A stretch of DNA of 64,000 nucleotides, from positions 18,540,501-18,604,500 of the forward strand of contig NC_088311.1 of assembly GCF_910592395.1 (NCBI RefSeq). The letters run 5' to 3'. Origin of the DNA: Lineus longissimus. Lineage: Eukaryota; Nemertea; Pilidiophora; Heteronemertea; Lineidae. The notes beneath the pieces are model-generated. The model saw only the letters and a program-made list of their open reading frames with translations, did not search any database and had not been told where the DNA came from. The translations under genes and the position numbers were made by a program. This document shows, piece by piece, positions 33,701 through 48,700 of the stretch. Position 1 is the first letter of the stretch. Each line of letters opens with the position of its first letter.

Positions 33701-36700
33701 TTCGCCCCTCGCGAAATGTACAGCGTAGCACATCGAAACGTATTTTAATGGACTAAACACCAGGTGGAGAACCTTTCTTGTGATAATTATTTGCTTGATT
33801 TTAAAGGACAAGATGGGAACGAGAAAATGTGTCCTTAAACTACCAAGGGAGTCGGCTTTTAAACAAATAGGAACTATCACGGTTATAAACATGTAAGCCA
33901 ACATGCCGGCAATGTCCAAACACGATAGTTCCTCTTCAGTTCAATAGGCGGTATACTGATTGCGCACATTTCTCACACTGCTCGTCTTCTAACCATCAGT
34001 AGGCTATAGCTAAAAAAAACACCACAAGGAACATAAACACATACTTTCACGAACCGGCAGTCAAACTAACGCAACTTGCACTGTTCACTCGAAAGAAAAT
34101 TGTCTGCCAATTGTGCATAAATGCATCACCCCCAAACACAAATTATATTGGTGCCCACTAATTATTCAAACCGAAAGATAGTAAAGTGACCATGCTATAA
34201 AGGAAAGAAATAGACCATAACCTGTGTTTTTGAGGTCGTTCTGCGATGACCCGCTTAACCCTTTGATCATGCGTCGGTTAGAGAGGAGACGTCCCCAACT
34301 TATAAAGATGAGTAGTTGTGGAATATACAGCTAAAGGATTGTCTCATGCTATCATAATCGCAGGTCGACAAAAATCGCTAGTTTGGGGGCGCTTTACCTG
34401 TTTCTGTCTTATAAATATGCACTGTTGCTGAGGCACTTTCTCCCTGACCGACGCCATTGCCGACGTCACAAGTTATCAATATGGTGTCCTTCTTTGCCGA
34501 AATCCGACTCATTCTCAGTAAAGACCCCCCTTTTAAATTGAGAATGTTATAGCGTCTTTTTCCAGCTGCTATCACTTTGCCGTTTTTGAGCCAGGTGACC
34601 TCCGGTGTGGGATTTCCGGTTGTGAAGCAATAGAATATGGCGACTCCATTTTCGATCACTTTCATGTCTTTGGGCGGAACAATAATCTTGGCCGGAGATG
34701 CGTCTGAAAGAAGAGAAAAAAATATTGTTGGTTTGGTTTTAATAAGGATTGATTTACAAAATATTTATAAAATATTGTTCCTGTATCAGGTGGTGACCGT
34801 CGATTGCGTCAAGAACCTTTTGCTTTTTCTTCCGTCCCCAGGTACGTACGCTAGAGGGGAAGTACAGTGCTCGAATGTACGCAATATATTACAAAACCAC
34901 TCATTTCAGGAGACACAAAAGTGCTACAAACATATTTCATTCACATGTGAAAATTTCATGACTATGACTTCAGAAGAAAGGGTTCATTTATCCACGGAGA
35001 AAGTAGTTATGTATGTAACAATAATGTTGCGGCCGCGACGGAGTCCCGTAACGACGAAAATCGAGAATTCGATTCAGCCCACAACAAAATGACTGACTTC
35101 CATAAACAAACCACACTGAAGCATACGTTACGATTATTTTAAGACCTTCATTTATCTGATTTAAGGGGTGACCATCAGGTTCCACCATTTTGGCAAGAAC
35201 TTGAAATCCTAAAGCAATTAGGACTCTTGCAAAATAAAGTAAATGCCAATGTCAAGGGTGTGAGTCGGTTACCAATTTCAATTTCAATTTCAATTTCTAA
35301 GAGTTCTATTTGCTTTAGGATTTCAAGTTCGAGCTAGAATGGTGGTGCCTATGGTCAATCCTTAATTAGGATGGAGCTTGCATCGGTACTCGCACACAGC
35401 GCTATAAACGGCCGTGCACGGATGCATAACGCGAGTAGTATGCTTGATAGTCATTTAGTGCTCTTGCATACCATCGTCACCAACCTCCGAGACATTTACA
35501 CCCACTCCTGAAACACATCCGCATTACTTCAAAAGGTTGCAAGAGAGCAGCGCAAGACGTACTTCCATCTCTGCCCCGTCAGATATTTGCTTGATGGATG
35601 AGGATACCACTCGTATATCGATAAGGCCAGATATAGAGAGACAAAATAGTTTCTCGTCCAAGCCTCTTCTCAAAACTGGAATATCTTTCCGTGCAACACA
35701 GAAATGATATATAATGATGATTTGTTATGTCTTTCCATTAGAACAATGTTCATTGTGCTCAGCATATACCTATTGAAAGAGCAGGAATATTATGATACAA
35801 TTATACAGTACATTTTCGTGGACATAAGGGGGGCGGGCAGCAATAAGGACTCTTGAATCTATTCAGCGGTGGCCTAAATCGGGCACGAGAAACAGGTATC
35901 TATCTTTACATGGCCTAATATTGCCCAATATCGACTTTTGGCATTGCTATCAGTTCCCATCACAGTATAATATTGTTAAATCGGAGCACGGGCTGTGGAA
36001 TTCTGTAAGTCACTGAGAACTTGATTAGGGAAATTGCCCTCATTCTAGGCGAACGTGATATACGGACTAATCGCTTCCAGATCGAGTCCGGGACGTCAAT
36101 TTAGTATTTGTAACCGTTAGTGGAACATAAACATGATCAAAGTCTTGGCCAGTTTTTAAAATCTATTTTCATCCAGCATATACATGTACATGTAGCTGTT
36201 TCCGGTCTAATGTTGACTTGTTCCTCATGTTGAATGTTAGGTCTGATGTTCTGTTTTTGGAGTCGCAGTCTCATGTGATTAGTCTATCGTCAAATACATG
36301 TAGTGTACTCCCTTAAATTTACAAAAGCAAAACAATCACCCGAGTTTAGGAGTCAGCAGATCACATGAATGTGTTTTTGACCAGAAGGGCCGCACGGCGA
36401 GGGGGTTGCCGGTGTAACAGTAACAAATGCCCCCCTGGAAAAAGTGTCCGGCCCTATTGTGTTCTGCAATATGGTTCTAGAGACCCTGACCGTCAATAGC
36501 TCAGAGATTGAAGCGCATAATAGAATCCTTTGTTTCCCGGGCATTCTATCCTAGGACATTTTAAACTTCTATACTGGGCCCAAAGATGAGGTTTGATTTG
36601 CTTTTTGTCCGTTTAAATTGTCATTAGGCGCAGCGATCGCTGATCACATTCACTGGGGTAAATTATGAAATACAATAATACAGGAAGTAGGCCTATATTC

Positions 36701-39700
36701 CATTTGTTGAATGGAGCACATTGGACTTGACCTAGGGACACTATAGATGGCTAGTGCTGTATGCAGGGAAGTACAACAAACCGCTGTTGAATGTCCATTT
36801 CAGACTTGATGAAGCAGTTTGATGATTTTGATGAATTGTATGTCCTGCCTTCCGTTGCTTAGTCATAATAATAGCTAGCGAGAATGGAACTCGCCAACTG
36901 AACAATTATGATAATGGGCCTTTATGGACACCGAACGTGGCGACTTGTAAACTGCCGCTTTTTGATCAGTGAGATAGTGAAATAATTTGTTTAGTTTTTA
37001 TAAGCTGGATGATTTTACAATATAACCCATCCATACTTGCTTGGACGGATTTGACCGGACACCAAAATAAGCATCATTGCGCGATCATGGCCTTTACTAA
37101 AAAGTATACACATATTGGCATGATGATTGCAAAATTGTCATTTGATAGAAGTCAAACGAACGATGTTTTTATGATGATTGAGCCCATTATTAAATTGTTT
37201 TGCAAAACCATTTCATCGTTTTTAATGCAATCATCAGATCAGCAATTAAATAAAACGTGCAGTAATGTCACCGGCAATAAGAGTACATATACTACTTGTG
37301 ACTGATGGTATCAATAAATTTGAAAATAATCCGATGTCACACGCAATGAGGAGACTGTTGCCAACCCAGAACTGATAAGAGTACCAAATGAAACCGTAAA
37401 GTGTCATGCAAGGGAACCCGCCTTCAACATATCTCTCTAAGTGGTAAAGCTAAAATTAGTTTCAGAATGAGCGAGATTCCTGATAATATAATCAGCACTA
37501 TAGCGTGTTGGACCAAATTCCCTTAAAGCAACAAATGACCTTCACGGAGGTCCTAAAACTTAAATTTTCACAGCATTTGATGCGTGAAATGCTTTCTAGT
37601 GGGTACATGATCGATATTCTTGCATTAACAAACATGAAACTCGCACCAATGAATTGAAGGACCCCGCCTTCATTGCAGGTCACGAGCATATGGCTTTTGG
37701 AAGGCTCCTACGCGTGTCCTATCCTCTCTCTGATTTCCGGGCTCCAAATTCCTTCTGCCTGCAGCCGGGAAAAAACTCAAGGCTGTCGAGTTATCAAAAT
37801 ACCTACAGAGTTACACGTATGATGATCTATTGACTCCACCATATTGGAAATGGTCTCTATTTTATATCAATCATGGTGAATTACCAGCGGAGCTGCAAAA
37901 ATGAAATATGACACCAAAATGCTACAGGACAAATATCAGTGGTTTTGTGGGACAGTGGGTTAATTATTAAGCACACAAACGTACAAGTCGATTTTGGTGT
38001 CGAAAAATCAATTTTTGTTGCAGACTAGTGCTTGAGCATAAAAAGTCTAAATCGTTTTCAAATATGAAAATAATGACTCACAATTCGGCTTAGACCATCA
38101 ACAAATTACGGAGTCGGTTATTAAACTCTGATTGATTTCGGCATGACCGAGAGACAAAGCCAGTTGAGTAGTTTTTGTCACATACTCCTGAATGATGACG
38201 AATTCGTTAAACTTCATAAAAATTGTAGTCTTCATCAGCATGCAATTGTTAATAATCTCACTTGCCAATCATATACATGGCTATTCCGAACATTAGGGGG
38301 ATGGTTGGATCGCCAAAAAGTGGGCCCTCGAAGAATCGCACTCGATTGGGCGTATTCTGGCGCAAAAATGGGCCCCTGGTGTATCGCACTCCCCCGAAAG
38401 CGTACTAAAACATCAATCAGACGCGAAAAGGTTTGGTGTGAGTAATCACAGGAAATACGTGTGTATGATTAATCGTAGCTCCGTTTAAAGTCTGCCTCTC
38501 GCTCATGATATGTCTGTTTCAGAGTAGTCTCACAGCAATGGACGCGTATATACTCTAGTTTCACTGATATAAGACCGCTTAAGGCCAGGCCAAAACATGA
38601 CGTTTGACGACCAGCAGAAAAATTTATGTTGTCAACCATAAGCTACGCAAACTGAACAAGTTATACAGCTTTGAACAACTATGGCACATTTTGGGGCCTG
38701 ACTTGAAAATTTAGTAATGGTCTTACATTGGTGTAACTAGAGTATATACCAAGCATTACTAAACTGAATAGATTAATACTAAGCTCACAACAAACATAGA
38801 TCATCTAAATCCACTTTCAAGTGACATGAGTAATATTTACTGTGTAGATTCATCACTTGTGACAATGGTTTGTCGGCTGATTGTAGTAACTGGATATAAT
38901 GCAATCAATTTGTTGCAGCGGAGACATTTTGGAGCATGAACATGATTTTCTCTGTATTTGAATCATTACATGAGGTATCAGGGGAGCGTAGACCGCAGCT
39001 ATGAAGCGTGTAGCGCATATCCAACTGGGATACTAGGACTACGCTCCGACCACAGTGGTATCGGCCTCATCCCTCCCCAAAGGAAGACTCTTTTGAGGAT
39101 GACGAAATTTTTGCCTCGGGAGTCTTGTGCGGGAAAGGCTGCTTCAAAGAATGATCATGAGGGGGAACAGAAAGAGGTCGACCAAGAAAATCCTACACTC
39201 TCAAAATTGATCAGTGAAAACAACTAATCTGTTAGTTCGTATTGCACCAACTGTGAAATTAGTAAAACAATAGTGAAACTGGCCATTAATCAGTAGTTGT
39301 TCCGTAGCTACATAACCATTAGAATGGTTAGGAATTACTATTCGATAGTTAAAGTAGTAGTAAAGGCCTCTTGTCAATTTTAACAGTGTATAACCACAGT
39401 CATGTATAGTTTTGTTTGAATAAGACTCTTCGCGCATGGTTAGTCATAAATTCACCCAGTCACCAAAAGTTGACTCGTGGCAAGATTTAAACAAACCGCT
39501 GTGGCATAGACAATTCTGTCATGGATGACGAGTTCTTCTAATGTAACCGTTTCTAATTCTCAACGTATGGCAGACCTGATTTTGACAAATGATTTTTTCA
39601 TTTTATTGGAAAATACTTTTTTAATCCTGATGCATGATGCATCCTTTGAGATCACGGCTTGTAGCATATTCTTTCGGTTGTGAGCTGGTGCATGACGTGT

Positions 39701-42700
39701 TATTTGATTTGCAAACTCAGCGTAGCAAAATTAGCTGCCAATCAACATTTTGCTTCCATCGGTGGTGCCAACATGAAGACTTGTATTGTTCCTGAGACCG
39801 ACACGAAGTACTTCCTCCCGAGATATGTAATGTTTTAAATCAACAGAAAACGTGTCCGAGACAGAGAATAGACCGATGCATTTTCGTATCAAGTTCATGA
39901 TTGGATTGGCTCTTCTTGATGCGAAGTATGGGTTGATTTTCAATGAGACAAAAAAGTTGCTTCTAAAATCCTAAGACCAAAAAAGATCAACGCTGCACTG
40001 ATGAGAATTGATGATGGCGCCAGGAAATTCAATGTTCTTGAGACAGAAAGTAAGATTTAGCGAAGAACTGCGCGCAATAGTCCATTCAAGTATTACACTA
40101 TAATCTTTATTTTTGCACGTTTGCGCTTAGAGAGATATTACGTAGTTTTCGCAAATTCCCCGAAACGTCGACGGGAATGCCTTTCTGATTGTTCGACCTC
40201 CTGATAACGATGTCGAATAATGCGGTAGCTCTTAACGTTGACGTTTTGGGGCTTTGCGCAAACTCCCTAATTAGATGGAAGTACCCGCCACTGAAATGGC
40301 CATCCCCGTTTATTGGAAGTGCGCGCGAGTCACGTGGTACGAAGGCGACTTGCTCTCTCTGCATGTGACATTGGTATGCATAACTTTGATGACGAGATTA
40401 TCTAACATTCCTGTGGCATCATAAAGGCATAGGCAGTTTTTTTTTAAAAATTAAAATTAAACTCAAATGTTAAGTATTATTGTCAATACGCTTTGCGTGT
40501 TTCTATTTCCTTGGGCCACCAGTAAATGTAATGACCACGAACGGTGTAGTCATTTCTGTTTTCCCATGACAATCCTCGCGGATCAATACAGTGACTAGTC
40601 CTTTTTTATTCTTGCCCACGATAACATAGGCCTACTTTAAAGCAATTTTTCATTAACCGCGTCTTAACGTATGTGAACGTCTGAAACCTTGAACTGGGAA
40701 AGCTAACGTTTGCTGATTGTCAGGAAGTGCTGCTGCTAATTGGCACCATTGCTTCGTCAGAAAGATTTTTCGACCAGTTAATGACACTTGATGAATTTAT
40801 TCGACCAATTGGAATAAGCCTATATGCATTGCCGCGATTCCTTACCCTGGAACGGAGGCAACTGAACTAGGTCGCGGTATGTGGCAGAGGTATGAAGCTG
40901 CGATCAATGAGATTTGGTCATCCGAAAGAATCGAATCATCGAAACGTTTTGTTTCGTTTCATTCCGGGTTTTAGCAATTACCGTAGAGATCGTGATATCA
41001 TTTTCGAAATAAGTATGTAAAGAGCAAGTTGGAGTAATTACTCCATCTACATTTGTAACCAAACATTCTGGAAATAACTCTCATACCACTGACTGTTGGA
41101 AAATATTAAAGCAACTATACCATTTTTTATACAATGTAATCTGATAGATGTATCTTTGAGGAAAAAATAGATTGTACCCTAGGTACAATAAAGTGTGCCT
41201 CTAAAATGTAGATCAAGGAAGGATTGGTCTACAATTATCATATCGGGTGGTCAAGAAAAACGTCACTTTATTTTGGAAACACTATCTCCTGGAATATAGC
41301 ATAAACATGCAGGCTTACCACTTACCGCTTCAGGTTCTTCAGATAATATTATTATATGAAGGCTTCTCTGAAACAATATTATGATGAGGTACTACTGTAG
41401 TCAGTTCGTAGTTGCAAAATTTTAGTCGCGTTGGGCCTGACATAAAATCGCGGAATATACCTTTTGATAGAAAAAAACCGAAAGAATCTGCGAAATCCAT
41501 CAAATTGAAAATCATTGAATAAATAAAAAAGGTTCGCAGTTGGAAAATTTCAGTTGCGGTAGGCCTGACATGAAATCGCGGAATATGACTTTTGATGGAA
41601 AAAATCAAAGAATCTGCGAAATCCATCAAATTGAAATCGCGAATTTCAAGTTCTAAAGAATATTCCGTAATCGCAAAAATATAGCTGCCGGAAAATGGTG
41701 CGGTTAACAGTTTGTATTAAGGTCAAGATGAGAGTAATCGGAAGGAAGTAATGAGTGTTTTTGATCAATGACCGAGACACTATTAATCGGTGTTCACAAG
41801 AATGAGCCAGCTTCCGATTTCAACGAAAAGTTGTTTTTGTAGAGGCAACACTTTCCTCCCATTGTTCTTCCCACTCTTGGTCAAGCGGAAAAAGAAGCGA
41901 TAGATAACAGAATGATTATACCATGGGACGCGTGGGTGATATGATTAGTGCGCCATAGTCACGACCTCTATACAACCTACAGTACATGTACAGAAACCAC
42001 CTACATTCGTCGGGCGTTTTATTTCGCGTATTTGCGAATAAGCTTGCTTCGCAAATACAAAAAAGATCGCAAAATGTTTCAGTATTATTTTTTTAAAGGA
42101 AAGAAATTCGTAATATAATGCCATAATAATAATCGTGAAAAATTGATTTTATGAAAAAAGGTTGACGAATTCTTTGCGAATCGCAAAAATAAAAGCCGCG
42201 ACGATTTGGTGGTTTTGCAGTATGACATGTTATCGAAATACTAGTACATGTATATAATGACAAAGAAAAATATAAAGAGAACTCCGAACTTCCGTCGTCC
42301 GTCGTTCCTCTATCAGGACAATGGCTAAAATACTACAACTTTTCAAACTTGTGGTACTGCGGGGGAGAGAATTATATTTTACCCTGTCCATAATGGTATT
42401 GTTCTATCCATTGAAAAAGTAGAGTTAATTTGGTGGTTTTGCAGTATGACATGTGATACATGGTCATAATGACAGAAAAAAATAGAACTCTGAACCTCCG
42501 TCGTCTATTAGGATATGGCTAGAAATACTACAACCTTTGATACTTGTGGCACTGCGGGGGAGGGGATTACATTTCACCCTTTCCAGAACGGCATTGTTCT
42601 ACTCGTTGAAAAAGTAGAGTTAATTTTCCCTTAGGTGCCTCATCAGCAGTGTAGTTTTAATTGGACTTCCAGATCTTCGAGTAACTAACTTGTGATTCTG

Positions 42701-45700
42701 TTGTAAAGTTTTTACACTTCTGTCGATTATGTAGCTAGATGACTTCGCAAATTGGGATGTTATTTCCAGAAATTCCTCCCTTAAAAGAAGCTTATACGAG
42801 GCTTGCCTCGGACGATGTCACGTAATCGGTTGTAAGCATGCCCTCGGGAAATGCTTTGTGCGCAAACCTAAGTACTTCTGGAAAAGAGGCAGCGAAATCT
42901 AAGGGCAACTCTCGTAAATCTACAGTTGCGGTGGACATGTCTCCACATGTCTTCGGCATGAGTGGGCGCAGTAAAAATTAGGGACGATTGCTACAAGTAG
43001 CGAGCAAAACGTAGGCTTACACTCCGGACGCAGTGGACCGGCCTCGTTCCTCAGAATAAGATACTTAATTATCTCCCCTTACAGAACACATACTCATAAA
43101 ACGGAAGTGCTCTCAGCACAGACTGAGCATGCGTGGTCTGATATAAAACGGTGGCGGCAAGTATCTGAAATTAGAAATCGTGTGTGTCGGCGGTCAAATT
43201 CGGGGCGCGCGGTCACGGGAGTGTTTTTCAGTTTTCTGAAATAAGAAACCTTAAAATAAAAAATCCGGGGCGGGCGGACACTGAAAACAAGTTTTTACTT
43301 GCCCTAACCTGCTACTATCTACATGGCAATTGTATCACCCAGACAACTAACTGCATGGTATAAGGGCACGCGACGGTTTGACTGATGTCGTGTCTGATAA
43401 ATCAGGAGACCTTTTCAAACGAACTCAAAAGAGAAAGTAAAAAATGCTAACATTCAATTTCGGTTTGTTGACACGGTTACAATATATTAAAAAGAAACAC
43501 CTGTATTGAAAGAAGGGAGGTTTTTTTCGCATGGTGATATGATGTGGTTATCCGATAACCACATCATGTCACCATGCGAAAAAGCAACGGGTAGTACCCT
43601 TTAATTTGCTGAGATGGGTGCAAACTGGCTCCTCAATGGTCTTCCACGCTTCACATAAAAGCAATTATTAAAAATCACGTTCTTTTGAAACTGAGTAAAA
43701 CATCTTCAGAATCTATTGTGGGGATGGGAACAATACTTTTATGTCAAGATTTAATACAACACAAATTTTTTCCTGATTGTGTTTTGCTTCTTGAGATTTT
43801 GTTACCGCGACGATGGTATGTCTTTGAACGTACATGCACGTGAGCGCTATTGAAAGGCGCCAGGCAAAAGTGCGTTTACCGTTGTGGCATTTCTCACAGC
43901 GTAGCGGCCATGGGTGTAAAACGGTCACTTCATTAAACAGAGTCATTGCATACATAAAATATCTGCACTTTAAATCAATTTTTTCACAAGAATTCATGGT
44001 TTGGACAAGCGCCTTAACCAATCTGTCTAAAACATCTCAGCCGAATACATCGTCATCATGGCACCTAATAAATCACATCGTTACGTATTCCTACTCCGTA
44101 TTTTTGGGCTCACAACACTTGCATCCTAAACATCAGCCACAAAAGCTGCACTTTGCATGCTCGGTGCTCTTGTTGCTGTAAATGTTGACTGGCGTTCAGA
44201 CTGAATTACGTTTCGTACTTGATTTTCACTTAACCCTCTTCCAACCAGTATTGTACCATAGCCCCCCCCCCCCCCGCCCCCACACACACACACCAGAACC
44301 AATACAATGTATTCATAAAATAACTCATTCATCGCAATTTTAATATTGACCGCAAAAATCCCTTAAAAAATTTCTTAAAACGGCCCTTCCTCGACGAAAA
44401 CACCTCCTATTTCTAGAAATCCTGGATACGCCTATTTTGAATCATTATGGTATACCGGCCTGCGTTGGCACATCCAGAGGTGCTACGGTCATGACGGTAT
44501 AGCACCTACTAAAAAAATGACACTGTTATTTATTCCAATCATGAAAAAAATACTTTTACCGGTGTGTTTGCACTCAGATCGCAAGATCTAGGTGTGATGC
44601 ATATCGGTTACAATTGGTGAAGTTGTTCTTGTTCAGTGCCGCTGTTGACTGGAGACTTTGGACTCAAAGTTTCTCACTTGATGTTCACTTCAGATTGCGT
44701 TGGCCGCACGTAAATGGATATATATCTTCAATCGTGAAGTTCAGGTGGTGCAACTTACTTTTTTTACTGTCATGACTATGGTGACGTAGTTGGCGAATAC
44801 AGAACTGACGGAAAGTGTACGAGTAAACATTCGTTCGAAACCTTAGATCTGCACTTTTTGATATGATCCACCATTTACTATATTTCCATACACTGAGCTG
44901 GAGAATAATATGCTGGGCGAAAGCCATTTCATATATTTGAAGAGCAAATAGTTCAAATATCGCCAAACAGATGCACGACAGCAAACATCAGCGAAATTTG
45001 ATATCAATCCTTAAATGAACACAATCTTCTTTTGTCTGTTTATCAATAATTGGACCTGTCAAAGGTTAGTAGCCTGCACTGAGCATCAATTATTGTCAAC
45101 ACCACTGGACATGATAAATGCATAAATCTACAAGGGACATTTAATATCAATTACATGAATTAGGCCACGCTTAACCTTGACGGCTTTCAATAAATTTGCG
45201 TAGTGGACGAGTTCAAGAGTTTTTGGTATGTTAATACATGGAAATATATAAAAGGTCCATCACGCCTTTCAGAGTAGTGGTGACCTTCGAGCACCAATTG
45301 CCTTGTTTTCCGATTGACCCATATTATCATACATGAGTCGGGTCAGGGCATCAGTCATTCTTAAACGATATACACTCTAGTGTCACCGATCTTAGACCAC
45401 ACTAAATCGAAACAAATTCCTGCCCGGAAACTGACATGACACTTTGGACAACTTGATGCGCATTGTTTATTCAAATTGAGCGTTTTGAATGACATCGAAC
45501 GACTATGTACATGAATATATCTAGCTTGAATTGAGTAAAACTAAATTATTTCATTATACATGTATATGTATACATGTAGGCCTGGTAAGAACCAGCTGCT
45601 TTAGATGGTTAGGTGGGACTAACCCTACCCCAAATCGCTCTCCAATCCATAATTTGTTATGCTGGTACAACCCCTTTTCGCACGAAAGGCTAGCAAAATA

Positions 45701-48700
45701 TAGATATTTTAATTTGGTTCAAACATCAAAAATCAAGGGTCAGTACTTAGGGTTAAAATGTTGTAAAATGTCCATGAAGGTAGAAGAAGGAGAAGGAATC
45801 CACAGAGGGACCGAAAGGTAAGAAACTTCAGTATTTTTATCATTTCAAGTATTTAATGCACTACAAAATGTACAGGCGGCGAAGTTTACTACCATTCGGT
45901 CTCTCCGGGACCTCTTTGGATTTCTTGCTCTCTCTCTTCTGCCTGAACCCCTTTACAATGGTTCCTTTACTGACACTCGATTCAGTCATGGCAGTGGCCT
46001 ATGGTTCAAATTAATGAGGAATTTCTGTTTGTCTATACAATACCCAACCTTTAACTGGCGCCCATGTGTTGATCGAGACAATTGACCCTGAAAATTGGAA
46101 GAACCAGTTCATGACCATCAAGTTTGGTGGCACAATTCCCACCAGAGAAAAAGACCATTATCAAGTAAAATCATGTCAAACCCAATAAATAGCGCGCACG
46201 TTTCATGAATGTGTAAAAAAAACTGTTTGCAGACTCCAACAGGTAGTTTTTTGGCAAGCTGCTCGCCGAACAGCAGTGAAAATCAAACCAGTTTGTCAAG
46301 CTAAACAGGTAAAAAATTCTTCCCTGTTTTGCGAGCGGGAGATTAAGTAGACTATTACATTTTATGGGATGCATTGACCTGACTATGGAAATATACTTTG
46401 ATCAGTTATACAAAACGGGTAAAATCGGTTATCACTGCATGAGTTTGATCGTTATCTCATGTCGTGTAGCTAGCCGATTGGTGCATGCATCTATCATGTC
46501 GCAGACGATGTGTCACAAGTGATGATAAATGTCGAAAGTCGTCGTAACAAAAATTTCTTTTATGCGGGCCCTTTGAACCTCTAAACCGTCGATGGGGGGA
46601 GGGGGGAGGGCTATATAGAGTTAACTGCATCAAAAAAGCTCAAAAAGTCGGCAGTCTTGTTGAGGTTGGTAGGACAATCAACACCGACAGTGAGGTATCA
46701 AGTTCTATTCTAAAACATCTCAAATTAGATAACAAATAATGTGGTTTTAAATGCTTTTTGTCTGCTTCCATATTTTGCACCAACCCAAGCGGTTATTGTT
46801 GCCTAACCATCACCGCTGAATTTAGAACGAGACACCGTAGGCGCATAGTGCATTTTCACTGTAAACTGCGGTTCATTATAATTCTAGATGTTTTAGAATA
46901 AACTATGCTATGTATGTCGTAAGCGCTATGTCAAGAAGCAGATGGTGGCTTATAAAACACTCCTCGAAGCTATCAGTTTATGATATGATTGTTTCTAGGA
47001 ACCCCCCAGTCAAAATAAAATCAATGTTGCTCGAAAACCTGGTTCGCGTTTCTTAACATGCCCCTATCAGAATTTGGCTAATTAAATTACGATTGATACT
47101 GCATTGATCGACTATTCCAAAGGAAGCGTTATACCTCTGCATGCTGCTGTATACAGACTACTGCTTCATTACCAAGATCATTACAAGACAACTGGACGTA
47201 TACGGGACGTAGGACATGCACTGATCCGACAACACAGACACAATGACCGAAACTTTACACGAACTTCGGACCAATGCGACACGGTTCCGAAAGTGTTAGT
47301 GTCTATCCATGGATGTTGTTTATTAAAGAAAGACATGAAAGAACATTTAAAAGGGTTGAATTGTTAAAAAAATGCATGATATATGTAGCAAAACATGAAC
47401 TATCCATATGGGTGCGATATACATGGGAGAATGTCAATCCATAATAACAAGGTTGAGATCACGGACTTATCACGGATATCTAAACGTTTGGATAGAAATG
47501 TACACAACATTTTTTCTACCGAGTTTTATCCGTATACGTGTAAGATCCTCAACAAGTCGCTGTTCTCAACTTCCCTATGGCGGATGGCCGGGGTGGGCGC
47601 CGCGCAGACATACCCCTACTTGGGAACTACATGAGGTCAGTTCACGAGCACCTTCGGACCGTTGCCTCGTGTGCCACGACGAGGTCAAGCAGCTTTTGTG
47701 TCATTTTCATTTTTATTGACTCCTGGTCCTTGAGTTGTTAATCTCACTCCTTTCATTAACTGGGAAACCTAATAAAGCCGACTCAATGATATTATCGTCT
47801 TTTGTGTGGTTTTATTGCAAGTGTCGACAATGGCACGCTTTTGTCAATCGATATTTGATATCTAGAAGGCCGTCTCTGGGGGAAAGTAACATATTATAAG
47901 GTGAAAATTGTGGGCTAAACATGTACAGCCCGAACTATTGCTGACAACTTTACTATTGCTCACAAAGCTGTTTTAGCAGGGCAAAATCCTAAAAGAAATG
48001 TTCAGCATGCAGATTCTGGCCTCATCTTGCCTTAAAAATGGTAAAATATGTCTCCGCTCAGGCGTTTTGCTGCCAGTATAAGGACCTCAGAGATAAGTGG
48101 GTTTACGTCGGCGCAGGGTGAGGAGGATTATATTAATCTGACCAGGTTCACTTACAAGAAATCAGGAATGAGGTGCAACAGCTTGAAAGTTGTGACAAAC
48201 ATTTTGCCAGGTCGTGAACGTGCATGTCCGCGACGTGACCCTATTAACTAATTCCTTTCCCCGCAACCTGTCATCTAATATATGAAAGATGGAAAGTCAG
48301 AACAGGAACTCGAAGTTTGTGGATCAAACAATTCGACAGTGATCCTCCTCATCTCTGGTAAATCAACCTGAATCGCTGAAATATGGTGGTGATTTACTAC
48401 TGTATATGTCAAATGAAGTCAACACCTTTGAATGCCCTTGCCTTTGCACAGGAATTTATTGATGGCACGCTTTTTACAACAACAGCAATGACCCACTTGA
48501 ACATGAATTCAGCTATACTTTTTATATGACGAGTTCATCATGAGACCGTTTTGTCATGGGTGACTTATGATCAGGTATTGTCTGTCAGCGTAGTCTTACA
48601 ATCGTTTGCAGTCTGGGGAGGATCAGTGTTTTATGTTTCTATACACTAAGCGACACCATGCTATGAGATACCCCACGATGTATTGAACTTCTTCGGCGAT

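Noticed and set aside
34637-35092. 151-codon plus-strand ORF
   Set aside because: Antisense shadow that overlaps the Ig1 exon and then intron and MITE-flanking DNA; no independent support.
40107-40364. 85-codon minus-strand ORF in the LAR-like first intron
   Set aside because: No recognisable domain, no consistent splice sites, and length expected by chance.
47104-47780. Overlapping plus-strand ORFs followed by AATAAA near 47771
   Set aside because: No family resemblance and no supported promoter. It could be a noncoding transcript, but the sequence does not show it.
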